Made by a program: the position numbers and the translations under genes. From Spirochaetia bacterium (GTDB taxonomy: Bacteria > Spirochaetota > Spirochaetia > B11-G9), in assembly GCA_029932585.1 (NCBI GenBank), contig JAOZPU010000006.1, positions 1-36,461 on the forward strand: a stretch of 36,461 nt of DNA. The letters run 5' to 3'. The notes below the pieces were generated by a model, which saw only the letters and a program-made list of their open reading frames with translations, was not told where the DNA came from and did no database searches. Of the stretch, positions 17,829 through 28,250 are shown piece after piece. Position 1 is the stretch's first letter; every line of letters starts with the position of its first letter.

Positions 17829-19376
17829 CTAATCTATCTTACCGTCAAGGGTTAGCCTTACAATTGACAAAAGTTCCATCCATTGAAAAGGTTTGGATAA
17901 ATATTTTTTACTATTTGTATTAATACCTAATTTTATTACTTTTTTATCCTCATATCCAGAAATAAAAACTGTTAAAAAATGCTTTCCCATTTCTTTAAGA
18001 CGATCAGAAAGTCTTTTACCATTCATTAAAGGCATAAAAACATCAGTAATAAGTAGATCAAAGCTTATTTCCTTATTTTCAGAAAGTAGTATTGCTTCTC
18101 CGGGATTAGAAGATTCGATAACTTCATAACCATTTACATTAAGCAATTTTACAATCAGCTTTCTTATTTCTTCATCATCTTCTACAACTAAAACAGTTTC
18201 AGTTCCTCTCAAACCTGCTTTTTCCTCTTTAGTTATAATATCTGATATTGGAGCTGATTTGTTACTTATTTCTAAATATACAATAAATTCTGAACCTTTA
18301 CCTGACTCTGAAATAACATCTATATATCCACCACTTTGTTTAATTATACCATAAACAGAGGCAAGCCCTAAACCAGTTCCTTTATGAAGAGATTTTGTGG
18401 TGAAAAATGGATCAAAAATATGATTATAATCTTCTGCAGATATTCCTGTACCATTATCTTTTACAGAAATACAAATATAACTTCCCGCAGGAACTGTACC
18501 TGTTGTTACCAGTAATTTTTCAGTAAGATGACAAATTTCGGACTTAAGAACAAGGGAACCTCCATTAGGCATTGCATCTTTTGCATTAATTACCAAATTC
18601 AGCAAAACCTGTTCAATCTGAGACTGATCAATGAAAACACCCTGAGACTCAGAATTATTTATTACAGTTAAAATTATATTCTCAGGAATAAGACGTGCAA
18701 CCATTTTGGAGATATTTTCCACAATAAAATTACTTGTTACAAAATCAGGGTTTAATACTTGCTTCCTACTAAAAGCAAGTAGATGCTTAGTCAAAGAATT
18801 GGCTCTTAAAGCAGCTGTTCTTATACCTTCTATATCAGAATTAATATTTTCATTGAGTAATAATTTTTCATTAATTAAAGTAGTATATCCAAGAATTACA
18901 GTAAGAATATTATTAAAATCATGAGCTATCCCACCAGCTAAAGTTCCAACAGCCTTCATTTTTTCTGATTGTCTTAACTGTAATTCAAGTTTATTTACTT
19001 CTATCTTCATCTTAGCTCTATACATAGCCATCTCAATAGAAGCACGAAGATTATTGGGTCCGAAAGGTTTTATTATATAACCATAAGGCTCTACATGTTT
19101 TGCACGTTCAATTATTCCTTCATCAGAGTATGCTGAAAGAATAATAAACGGTATGCCATATTTTTTATTGAGTATTTCAGCAACATCAATTCCATCCAGA
19201 TCACCCTGCAGTTTTATATCCGTAATAATAAGATCAGGCTTTAGTTTATCCAATAAATTAAGAGCCTCTTCTCCGGAAGGAACACTTCCAATAACAGAAT
19301 ACCCAATCCTCTCAAGATTAGTCTTCAAATCAAGGGCTACAATGGCTTCATCCTCTATTAGGAATATATTTATCAT
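17829..19376 (-). CDS. Hybrid sensor kinase with N-terminal REC, HisKA-HATPase core and C-terminal REC
   Basis: REC1 FLIEDEAIVALDL...DLIITDIKLQGDLDG; AVGTLAGGIAHDFNNILTVILG; GTGLGLASVYGIIKQSGG; REC2 VLVVEDDEEIRKL...LLITDVFMPLMNG. Confidence 0.93.
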   Translation of the reverse strand: MINIFLIEDEAIVALDLKTNLERIGYSVIGSVPSGEEALNLLDKLKPDLIITDIKLQGDLDGIDVAEILNKKYGIPFIILSAYSDEGIIERAKHVEPYGYIIKPFGPNNLRASIEMAMYRAKMKIEVNKLELQLRQSEKMKAVGTLAGGIAHDFNNILTVILGYTTLINEKLLLNENINSDIEGIRTAALRANSLTKHLLAFSRKQVLNPDFVTSNFIVENISKMVARLIPENIILTVINNSESQGVFIDQSQIEQVLLNLVINAKDAMPNGGSLVLKSEICHLTEKLLVTTGTVPAGSYICISVKDNGTGISAEDYNHIFDPFFTTKSLHKGTGLGLASVYGIIKQSGGYIDVISESGKGSEFIVYLEISNKSAPISDIITKEEKAGLRGTETVLVVEDDEEIRKLIVKLLNVNGYEVIESSNPGEAILLSENKEISFDLLITDVFMPLMNGKRLSDRLKEMGKHFLTVFISGYEDKKVIKLGINTNSKKYLSKPFQWMELLSIVRLTLDGKID

Positions 19377-19394
19377 AAATGCTCCTTAACTGAT

Positions 19395-20039
19395 CTATAG
19401 TTCACGGATACTCCATTCTATGGCAAATTGAATGAGTTCTGTAGAATCTTTAATATTTAATTTTGTTTTAATATGTGATTTATATGTATCAATTGTTTTT
19501 ATACTTAAATTGAGTTCACTGGCAATTTTTCTTGTACTTAACCCTTTTCCAATAAACTCAAAAACTTCAAATTCTCTATCACTCAAAATATCAATTGCCG
19601 GAACAAGAGAATCAACCCCACTAATCATTTTATTCAATATTTTAGTATGCATATTGGAACTTAAATAGACACCACCATCTAACACCTGCCTGATAGCAGT
19701 CAGAATAGATTCGGTTGCTTCACTCTTCATAATATAGCCCTTGGCTCCTGCGCGCATTACTCTTTCAGCGTAAACATTCTCATCATGCAGTGAAATTACA
19801 ATTATTAATATTTCAGGATAAATATTTATTAAATCTTTAATAAGTTCCAGTCCGCTTCCGCCTTTTAGAGTTAAATCGATTAGAACAAGATCCGGGTTTC
19901 CTTTTTTAATAACTTCTAATGCTTCACCGGGAGTTTCTGCTTCACCGATACTGCAAATATCCTCTTCATAATTAATAAGCTGAACCATTCCTTTTCTTAC
20001 TATAGGATGATCTTCAACTACAACTATTCTTTTCTTCAT
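19395..20039 (-). CDS. NarL/FixJ-family response regulator (REC-LuxR HTH)
   Basis: KRIVVVEDHPIVRKGMVQLI; DLVLIDLTLKGGSG; LSDREFEVFEFIGKGLSTRKIASELNLSIKTIDTYKSHIKTKL. Confidence 0.96.
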   Translation of the reverse strand: MKKRIVVVEDHPIVRKGMVQLINYEEDICSIGEAETPGEALEVIKKGNPDLVLIDLTLKGGSGLELIKDLINIYPEILIIVISLHDENVYAERVMRAGAKGYIMKSEATESILTAIRQVLDGGVYLSSNMHTKILNKMISGVDSLVPAIDILSDREFEVFEFIGKGLSTRKIASELNLSIKTIDTYKSHIKTKLNIKDSTELIQFAIEWSIREL

Positions 20040-20049
20040 TAAAACCCCG

Positions 20050-21456
20050 TCATTGAATAATGGGAACCCGGCATATAACTGCCGTACCTTTATTATTATT
20101 ACTTATGATAGAAATATTTCCATTTATTACATTAGTTCTATATTTTAGTATATCAAGACCTAAACCTTTGTTAGAAGCTTCTTTTTTACTACAAACACCA
20201 CTTCCATTATCAGAAATTTTCAAATATATTTCTAAATCATCTGCATTTAAATCAACCTCTATTATTGTTGCATTGGAATGTTTTATCGCATTAGTTAAAG
20301 CTTCCTGGGTAATATGATAAAGCTGATTTATAATAATAGCATCTTTAATTGCCGTATCTAATTCTTCATTTACTTCATAGTCAAATTTCACATTGTATAT
20401 CTCAGAATAAAAAGAGATCAATTCAGCAATAGCTGTAGAAAGACCTTGACCACTAATATTTACTTTTATAAGATTCTTAGCTAAGTTTCTTGTTAAATTT
20501 ACTGCATTTTTGGTTTCCATAGCAATATCATGGGCTGTTTGTGCCTCTGATATCAGATTTTTTTTACGTAGACTATTTTCCAGAACTTTTAATTGAAACA
20601 TTAAACCAGTTAAATGCTGACCTAGATTGTCGTGGAGGTCCTGGCCAATTCTACGACTCTCTTTTTCTGAAATCTCAAGAATTTCTTTTTCCAGTTTTTT
20701 CTTTTCGCTAATATCATTTGCAATAATAGAAACACCTTTAATTTTACCTGCAATATTTTTTATAGGCGATATTTTGATAGAAATATTAAGCAATTCACCA
20801 CTTTTATTTATACGTACTGTATCATAATGATCAAGAACCATCCCTTGTACAATTTTGTCCAGATTTTCAGGCATTTCATAAGGAAAAGAAGAAGGTGTTA
20901 ATATTGATAAATTTTTTCCAATAACCTCGTAAAGTTCATACCCAAAAATATCAGAAGCTCCTCTATTCCAGCTTATTATAGTACCATCAAGTTCTGCACC
21001 TATTACAGCATCACAAATACTTTTTAATGTAACAGAAAGTAATTCTTCTTTCTCTTTTACCTCAATTTCCATCCGGTTTCGATGTATTGCCATTTCAATA
21101 GTTGTATATAGATTATTCAAATTGGTTGTTTTTGATATAAATCCATAAGCTCCTGTTTTTTTTGCTCTGGATATTGTTAATTCATCAGAAAGAGAGGTTA
21201 AGTAAACAACAGGAATTGAATAGTTGCCGGTTATTTCTTTTGTTAATTCAATTCCATCTATATCCCCTTTTATATTAATATCCATTAATATTAAATCAGG
21301 AGTGGTATTTTTAAGAAGTTCTAAAGTTTTTGCACCAGTACCAACATAAGGAAGAGTTTCATAACCAAGGCTATTTAATCTCAAAACAAGATTTTCAGCA
21401 ATAATTACTTCATCTTCAACAATTAAAATAGATTTTTCTTTGAAATCATCTTCCAA
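20050..21456 (-). CDS. REC-PAS-HisKA_3-HATPase histidine kinase
   Basis: ILIVEDEVIIAENL...LILMDINIKGDIDG; PAS core VIGAELDGTIISWNRGASDIFGYELYEVIGKN; HisKA_3 ESRRIGQDLHDNLGQHLTGL; SDNGSGV. Confidence 0.94.
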   Translation of the reverse strand: MEDDFKEKSILIVEDEVIIAENLVLRLNSLGYETLPYVGTGAKTLELLKNTTPDLILMDINIKGDIDGIELTKEITGNYSIPVVYLTSLSDELTISRAKKTGAYGFISKTTNLNNLYTTIEMAIHRNRMEIEVKEKEELLSVTLKSICDAVIGAELDGTIISWNRGASDIFGYELYEVIGKNLSILTPSSFPYEMPENLDKIVQGMVLDHYDTVRINKSGELLNISIKISPIKNIAGKIKGVSIIANDISEKKKLEKEILEISEKESRRIGQDLHDNLGQHLTGLMFQLKVLENSLRKKNLISEAQTAHDIAMETKNAVNLTRNLAKNLIKVNISGQGLSTAIAELISFYSEIYNVKFDYEVNEELDTAIKDAIIINQLYHITQEALTNAIKHSNATIIEVDLNADDLEIYLKISDNGSGVCSKKEASNKGLGLDILKYRTNVINGNISIISNNNKGTAVICRVPIIQ

Positions 21457-21486
21457 ATTGTTACCACCTGTAAATATTTAATGATT

Positions 21487-23259
21487 TTAAATAAAATTTG
21501 GGATCCCCATATATGCACCTAACTGGACACCACTCTCAAGAAAACCAGCTTTTCTCTTCTTAATTTTTATTTGCATTAATATTAATTTCTGATCATCTAT
21601 AATTTCCAGTTTTTTAATAGTAAAAGGATCATTTACTGAAAGACCTGTTGTGTCAGCAATAGAACCAGGAAAAACTTCTGTTATCATATATTCTGATCCA
21701 AAAATTGTTTCCGAAATACTATTAATGTTCATTCCAAATACTGGTGGAATTAAATTATTTTTGTAGTCAATTTGAGAGGCTTCAATAAGAGGGAAATCAG
21801 GTCTACTTTCAAGAGCAATAAAACCATCCATTTCAATACCCTCACGGAGCCAGGAAATTTTTACACCCATTCCCGGTTCCAGTTTTAGAAACAACTTATT
21901 AACATCATCAATACTCTTAATTTCAATATCATGTACTCTTGTAATAACATCTCCATTTTCAAGACCTGCTCTGGAACCACCTCCTCCGGGAGTTGTATAT
22001 ATTATTCGAAGACCAGCTGGATCTTCAAAAACAGCTAAACCTAAATAAGGGTGATCCATTCGTCCCCCCTTATATAATGAAGGAATAAGTTTTGCCAGAT
22101 ATTCACCCGGAATTGCAAAATTTATACCTTCAAACTGTTCTATACCTGCAAAAACTACTCCGACTAACTCTCCATCACTGTCTATTAAAGGTCCACCACT
22201 ATTACCATGATTAATTGGGACATCTACCTGTATAACACTACCCATTTGAAGGAACTTTCTTCCATTAGCACTGATAATTCCTGAAGTTATTGTATTTTCA
22301 AGTCCTCCAGGTGATCCTATAGCAATAATAGAGGTTCCTGGTGAATATTCCTTACCTTGAGAAAATGAAAAAATAATTTCTGGTTCAATTTCTACTTTCA
22401 ATAATGCGATATCATATGCCTGATCCCAACCAATAACCTTTGCCGGAATTTTTGTATTTTGATTATCCCATAATCGTACATACAATCTGGAAAACCCCTC
22501 AAATTCAGGATCAACTTCACTTTCAATAACATGATAATTAGTTAAGAGATAACCTGATTTATCAATAAAAAACCCGCTACCAATAACACCATCAGGAACA
22601 CCAATTCCACCTTCAATTTTCATACCTTTGTTAACCCAAATTGTAACAGTACCTTTTAATAAATCAGTTTTTTTAATTTTTTCAGTATTACGCATACCTT
22701 TAGTTTCTAAATTTAAAGAACGTGAATCCACTTCCAATAGAATTTTACTTATTAAACTTCGATCGCCACCATCAGTAATAATTTCCAGCAAATCAGAAAT
22801 ATTAGAATCTTCAACCAAAGTAAGATCAAGATAATTCCTGATAATATATGATTTTCTGGTGGAACTTATGGTACTGTCCTTTTTAAATACTGAAGATAAT
22901 ATAAGTTTGTTATAAGTCCAGTCTCCGGCTAATTTCAAACCAGAATCTTCAGCTGTAACAAAAAGACTGGAAGCCTTTAAAAATTGCTTATTCCTCAGAG
23001 CTCTTTCAAACAACTTATTCAGCAGTAAAGATGCATTATCTGTTAATTTATTAAGTTGTTCTTTTTCTTTATCGCTGCCAATTCGTTTTAAAGTTGAAAT
23101 ATATTCAAGACTTAAAGCAATCTTTTCATCAATCAAAAGAGTCCCAATTTGAGCAATTGTCAGAGCCTCATGAGTTTGGATATGAATCTTTGGAGGCGTA
23201 CTGGTACAACTCAACAATAAAATAAAAATTAAAAAATAAATTAAATTTTTATTGATCAT
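21487..23259 (-). CDS. Lipoprotein HtrA/DegP-like trypsin-family protease with PDZ domain(s) and helical N-terminal domain
   Basis: Lipobox LLSC; triad contexts LTNYHVIES, AYDIALLKVE, NHGNSGGPL; PDZ SRAGLENGDVITRVHDIEI; second PDZ-like C-terminal segment. Confidence 0.9.
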   Translation of the reverse strand: MINKNLIYFLIFILLLSCTSTPPKIHIQTHEALTIAQIGTLLIDEKIALSLEYISTLKRIGSDKEKEQLNKLTDNASLLLNKLFERALRNKQFLKASSLFVTAEDSGLKLAGDWTYNKLILSSVFKKDSTISSTRKSYIIRNYLDLTLVEDSNISDLLEIITDGGDRSLISKILLEVDSRSLNLETKGMRNTEKIKKTDLLKGTVTIWVNKGMKIEGGIGVPDGVIGSGFFIDKSGYLLTNYHVIESEVDPEFEGFSRLYVRLWDNQNTKIPAKVIGWDQAYDIALLKVEIEPEIIFSFSQGKEYSPGTSIIAIGSPGGLENTITSGIISANGRKFLQMGSVIQVDVPINHGNSGGPLIDSDGELVGVVFAGIEQFEGINFAIPGEYLAKLIPSLYKGGRMDHPYLGLAVFEDPAGLRIIYTTPGGGGSRAGLENGDVITRVHDIEIKSIDDVNKLFLKLEPGMGVKISWLREGIEMDGFIALESRPDFPLIEASQIDYKNNLIPPVFGMNINSISETIFGSEYMITEVFPGSIADTTGLSVNDPFTIKKLEIIDDQKLILMQIKIKKRKAGFLESGVQLGAYMGIPNFI

Positions 23260-24923
23260 TGATCATCACTTAATACTTCAACAGAAGAATCAAAAACACC
23301 ATCCATTCCTGAAGACATTTCATGATATATAATACCATTTCTAATTATTTCTCTGGAATCTATCAGACCATCTTCATTAAAATCCCAACTGCTCAATATA
23401 CCATTTTCATAATTTTCTAAATATTCAAATACTCCATTATTGTTTTCATCAAATGAAACAGTTTTGAGTATACCATTGATATACTCATATACTGTATCAA
23501 AAACACCATCATTGTCAAAATCTTTAAATACAGTAATTAATACAGAATTCTCATAATGTCGTTCTAATATTTTCACACCATTTGTATTAAAAATTTTCTC
23601 GATACTCTCATCAGAAGCTGATTTAAAATAATTTGTAATTAAATTATTTTCATTATTAGTACTTACTTTAAGTGAAGAAAAAGCGGTGAGGGTATCATTA
23701 TCAGGTATGTCATAATTAGTACTAATTTTTGGTATTCCTAAAAACACATCTTTAGGAATATTGATACAATCTAAAGAAAGTTTATAGGGTATAAGTTGAT
23801 ATTCAATATTTCTTTCGTTGTTAGATACACTTACTTTACTAAGATTTGGATAATTTTTGTAATAAAACAAGGAAATCTCATCCGGATGAACAATCTTCAA
23901 ACTGACAGGAATTCCAGATAGCTTAACTAAATAATTATATTGTCCATCATTATTGCTATCGTAATCAAAAGATAATAATTTACCTTGTGAAAAAACTGCA
24001 CTGGTATCATTATATCCATCGTTATCACTATCATATACAATTGTAAAATTAAGGGAATTTAGTTTAACGGATAAGGCCTGAATACTTTCAGCATCATTTT
24101 CTATTATTTTATATATCCATAATAATTCTTTATAATCCAAAATAATGTCATCAACGTATAACTCTTTCAAAAACCCAGAGGCTTTATCAATACTATCACA
24201 AATAGAACTAATTTTATAAAAACGATCACTACCCCATCGTTTAAGATAAAACTCCCTTAATAAGATACAATTGTCACCTCCAATCCTAATAAGGGTCTGA
24301 ACGACATTTTTAGAAAAATAGTTTAAAGGATCACCATCCTGTAATATAGCATTGGCTTTTTCAACCCATTCCTTTTCATATAAAACTAAAATTTGTTGTG
24401 AATAGTTATCATATGGATCGACAACAATGCGATTAGCTGCACTTAATTTAGCCTGTTCAACCTTACCCAAACTTAATGCTATTCGAATAAATAATTCTGT
24501 GAAATAAGAATTGTCGGATAATTCTTTTACAAAAGGTATTAAATTCAAATATGCTTCTTCTGTGTTACCATTAAAAAACAAAAATTTAGATAAATAGACT
24601 CTTGCTGTTAATTCATTAAAGTAATGCCAATTATCAATAATTATTGCATCTTGCAGGCCTGAAATAGAGATATTAGATATTTCCAACATTCGCTCTGCAA
24701 CAGTTCTAATAAATATTGCATCTGAACTTTCATTTGAAAAACTAAGAGCAATATTTATGAGAGACAAAGCCTCTTTATAATTATCAGCTTTATATTGCTC
24801 ATAGCTATTCTTCAGATATATTTCAGAAATGGGTACATCCGGAGAGTTCAGTTTATTAACTGAATAAACTGAATTACCAAGTAAACAGATAATAATCGCA
24901 ATGAAAAAAAATCTTTTATTCAT
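23256..24923 (-). CDS. Secreted TPR-like protein with EF-hand-like DxDxDG loops
   Basis: Signal peptide; N-terminal TPR-like helices; DSDNDGYND, DFDNDGVFD, DENNNGVFE, DFNEDGLIDSRE. Overlaps the HtrA start by 4 bp (ATGA). Confidence 0.7.
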   Translation of the reverse strand: MNKRFFFIAIIICLLGNSVYSVNKLNSPDVPISEIYLKNSYEQYKADNYKEALSLINIALSFSNESSDAIFIRTVAERMLEISNISISGLQDAIIIDNWHYFNELTARVYLSKFLFFNGNTEEAYLNLIPFVKELSDNSYFTELFIRIALSLGKVEQAKLSAANRIVVDPYDNYSQQILVLYEKEWVEKANAILQDGDPLNYFSKNVVQTLIRIGGDNCILLREFYLKRWGSDRFYKISSICDSIDKASGFLKELYVDDIILDYKELLWIYKIIENDAESIQALSVKLNSLNFTIVYDSDNDGYNDTSAVFSQGKLLSFDYDSNNDGQYNYLVKLSGIPVSLKIVHPDEISLFYYKNYPNLSKVSVSNNERNIEYQLIPYKLSLDCINIPKDVFLGIPKISTNYDIPDNDTLTAFSSLKVSTNNENNLITNYFKSASDESIEKIFNTNGVKILERHYENSVLITVFKDFDNDGVFDTVYEYINGILKTVSFDENNNGVFEYLENYENGILSSWDFNEDGLIDSREIIRNGIIYHEMSSGMDGVFDSSVEVLSDDQ

Positions 24924-24967
24924 ACTATTACTCTATCACAATTACTAAACAAAATAAAACAGGAATT

Positions 24968-26851
24968 TTATTCTGTCTTATCACCTACAGAAGGCTCATG
25001 CTCCATCCCAATAAGAATCTTAATATCATGATCATCCAGAGTTTCTTTATCAACCAGTTCCAGAGCGATCAACTTAAGTTGATCCAAATTCGTAGTTAAT
25101 ATTTTACGGGTCTCTTCTAAAGAACTGTCCAGTATTTTTGATATTTCTTCATCAATTCTCATTGCAGTTTCTTCAGAATAATCTTTGTGACGTGCAATCT
25201 CTTTACCTATAAAAATGGGTTCCTCTTCCTGCCCAAAGGATATAAAATTCAACGAATCAGACATACCCCATTCAGTAACCATACGTCTGGCTATATTGGT
25301 TGCCTGCTGGATATCATTTTGAGTCCCGGTAGTTGTCTCTCCATAAATAATCTCTTCAGCAACATATCCACCCATGGTTATTTTTATTCGATCTAAAAGC
25401 CAACTTTTATTTTTCGAATATGATTCCTTGTCCGGTAAAGATATAGCCATGCCAAGAGCTCTTCCTCTTGGTATAATTGTTACTTTGTGTAGGGGATCAG
25501 TATTTTTAACATGATAATGAAGTAAAGCGTGCCCTGCCTCATGATATGCTGTTGCAGTCTTATCTTCCAAAGAGATAATTTTAGACTTACGGGCTATACC
25601 CATAAGTAATTTATCTCTGGCTTCCTCAAGATGTTCAATACCTACTGTTTTTGAATCTGCCCTGGCTGCAAATAGTGCAGCCTCATTTATTAAATTTGCA
25701 AGATCAGCACCGGACATCCCTGGAGTAGCTTTTGCAATTCTATTTATATTAGTATTTTTATCAAGGGGTATTTTTTTAGCATGTATATTTAATATGGCCT
25801 CACGTTCCCTAACATCCGGTAAATCAACAACAACCTGCCTGTCAAATCTACCAGGTCTTAGTAAAGCGGGATCAAGAACATCCGGCCTGTTTGTAGCGGC
25901 TATAATAATTACGCCAGTTTTAGTATCAAAACCATCCATTTCTACAAGCATCTGGTTTAAAGTCTGCTCCCTTTCATCATTACCACCACCATAACCAGCA
26001 CCTCGGGTTCTCCCTACAGCATCAAGTTCATCAATAAAAAGAATACAAGGAGCATTTTTACGCCCCTGATCAAAAAGATCACGTACTCTGCTGGCACCAA
26101 CACCCACAAACATCTCAACAAAATCTGAACCCGACATATGGAAAAAAGGAACACCGGCTTCACCGGCTACAGCTTTTGCCATTAATGTTTTACCTGTACC
26201 GGGCATACCCACCAAAAGAACCCCTTTGGGAATTTTAGCACCAATATTTGTAAATTTAGTAGGTGTTTTAAGGAATTCAACAACTTCCGTTAATTCATAT
26301 TTTGCTTCATCCTGCCCTGCAACATCAGCAAATGTAATACTTTCCTGCTCCGGGTGATACTTTTTAGCCCGACTTTTTCCAAATGAAAAAGCTTTATTAC
26401 CACCACCCTGAAACTGTCTTAGCATAAACCAGAAAAATCCAACAAACAGAAGCCATGGTAAAAGCTCCAGGACTATCTGTCCAACAGACAGAGCCTTTGC
26501 CCCCCCTGTAATTTTTACACCCTTCTCTCTAAGCTGAATCATTAAGTTGTCATCATAATAGGGTATAATTGTTTTAAAGACTGTGTACTCGCTACTGGTA
26601 GAACCTGATAAGGTCCCCCTTATCTCATTGTTATCAAGAATTTTTACTGCATCTATCTCACCCTGCTCAAGATAAGATAAAAAAACTGAATATGGAATTT
26701 CAACTTCCGATCCATTTTCACTTACCATAAAAAGAAGTACAAACATTACAATTAGAGATAATAAAAAGAAAAGAGCAAATTTATTCTTATTAAAATCAAA
26801 CTTCATATTATCAGGATCTTTATTTTCAGGCGGTTTATTCTGATTACTCAC
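24968..26851 (-). CDS. ftsH: ATP-dependent zinc metalloprotease FtsH
   Basis: [38 protein letters not shown]-like region [27 protein letters not shown]. Confidence 0.99.
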   Translation of the reverse strand: MSNQNKPPENKDPDNMKFDFNKNKFALFFLLSLIVMFVLLFMVSENGSEVEIPYSVFLSYLEQGEIDAVKILDNNEIRGTLSGSTSSEYTVFKTIIPYYDDNLMIQLREKGVKITGGAKALSVGQIVLELLPWLLFVGFFWFMLRQFQGGGNKAFSFGKSRAKKYHPEQESITFADVAGQDEAKYELTEVVEFLKTPTKFTNIGAKIPKGVLLVGMPGTGKTLMAKAVAGEAGVPFFHMSGSDFVEMFVGVGASRVRDLFDQGRKNAPCILFIDELDAVGRTRGAGYGGGNDEREQTLNQMLVEMDGFDTKTGVIIIAATNRPDVLDPALLRPGRFDRQVVVDLPDVREREAILNIHAKKIPLDKNTNINRIAKATPGMSGADLANLINEAALFAARADSKTVGIEHLEEARDKLLMGIARKSKIISLEDKTATAYHEAGHALLHYHVKNTDPLHKVTIIPRGRALGMAISLPDKESYSKNKSWLLDRIKITMGGYVAEEIIYGETTTGTQNDIQQATNIARRMVTEWGMSDSLNFISFGQEEEPIFIGKEIARHKDYSEETAMRIDEEISKILDSSLEETRKILTTNLDQLKLIALELVDKETLDDHDIKILIGMEHEPSVGDKTE

Positions 26852-28250
26852 TTATGTTCTCCATATAATTAGCACTTATTACAAGATTTACTGTATTTTC
26901 CCTGCAATTTTTATAATTAAAAGCTATCCTGTTACTATAACCAAAGGGCTTGCCAATTACAGCTAAGATTCCCTTTCTATCCTCAATAACAGGTATTTTC
27001 CATCTTTCATCAGGCATTACACCCCAGTCATTAAATAATTTCTTAATGGGTTTAATTCCTTCAGCAAGATTAATACGATCACCGGATATTCTTGATCGCA
27101 CAAGTAACGGAGAAGATAGCTTTTCTCTATTGAACCAGATAACATCTTTTTCAAATTCAGATTTTTCTTCTATTTTAAGATAGAACCCGGGAAAGAGCTC
27201 ATATTCTCCAACAGTTATCACCCTAAGATAACTTTTTTTATCAGAAACGACAACAACTCTTTTCCAAATTAACCGTTCTTTATCTCTTATTAATCTACAG
27301 TTATACCCATCCAGAATAATATTTGATGCTTTTCCAGAGGTATATCCAATAGCATTACTTAAAAATTTATATGGAAGGCGATTAAATGGTTTATTTTCCC
27401 ATATATCCCAGCTTTTGTATATTATTTCAACCTGCAAATATTCAGGTAAATTAATATAATCTGACTTAAAAAACCAGGAATCGCCATTCTCTGTTACATA
27501 AATATCTGGAATTTTATCATTCTCACTTAAAGCAGACCTTATCATATCCATTTTTTCAGAAAATATACCAATAGATTTTTTATATCCAGGGAAAATATCT
27601 TCTATTACAGGAATCAACTTTAATCGTATTTTATTTCTTAAATAGACTGTATCTAAATTTGTTTTATCAATTACGTATGGGATACTATTCAATTTCAAAT
27701 AATCTTTAAGTTCGTTTTTATCTACTTTTAATAATGGACGGATAATAATATCCCGCTTTTCAGGAATGCCTGCTAAACCATAAATGCCTGATCCCTGAAA
27801 AAAACGCATAATAAGGGTTTCTCTCTGATCATCAAGAGTATGCCCCATGGCAATATGAGTGGCATTACTATTTTTTTTAAATTTATCAAGAAAAGAGTAT
27901 CTATATTTTCTTGCAAGATCTTCTATACTTCTCCCAGTTCGAATAGATTCAGATTTAATAAATCCATGCTCAATATTTTCAAATTCAATTTTTATGTTAA
28001 GTGAATTGGTTATACTTTTAACTTGTTGAATCTCATTTGACATCTCTAATTCAGATCTAATACCATGATTAACATACAATGCACTAATAGCAAAGCCTAT
28101 ATCATCTTTTATATCATTAAGAAGCCATAGTAGAGCACTTGAATCCGGACCACCGGAATAAGCAACAAGAATTTTACTTTTATTAGAAATATTATTTTTA
28201 TTTAAGAAAATAATTACTTTTGATTTAAGCGTTTCTACGGTTATACTCAT
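26844..28250 (-). CDS. tilS: tRNA(Ile)-lysidine synthase TilS
   Basis: ILVAYSGGPDSSALLWLL; ALYVNHGIR; GHTLDDQRETLIMRFFQGSG. Confidence 0.95.
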   Translation of the reverse strand: MSITVETLKSKVIIFLNKNNISNKSKILVAYSGGPDSSALLWLLNDIKDDIGFAISALYVNHGIRSELEMSNEIQQVKSITNSLNIKIEFENIEHGFIKSESIRTGRSIEDLARKYRYSFLDKFKKNSNATHIAMGHTLDDQRETLIMRFFQGSGIYGLAGIPEKRDIIIRPLLKVDKNELKDYLKLNSIPYVIDKTNLDTVYLRNKIRLKLIPVIEDIFPGYKKSIGIFSEKMDMIRSALSENDKIPDIYVTENGDSWFFKSDYINLPEYLQVEIIYKSWDIWENKPFNRLPYKFLSNAIGYTSGKASNIILDGYNCRLIRDKERLIWKRVVVVSDKKSYLRVITVGEYELFPGFYLKIEEKSEFEKDVIWFNREKLSSPLLVRSRISGDRINLAEGIKPIKKLFNDWGVMPDERWKIPVIEDRKGILAVIGKPFGYSNRIAFNYKNCRENTVNLVISANYMENISE

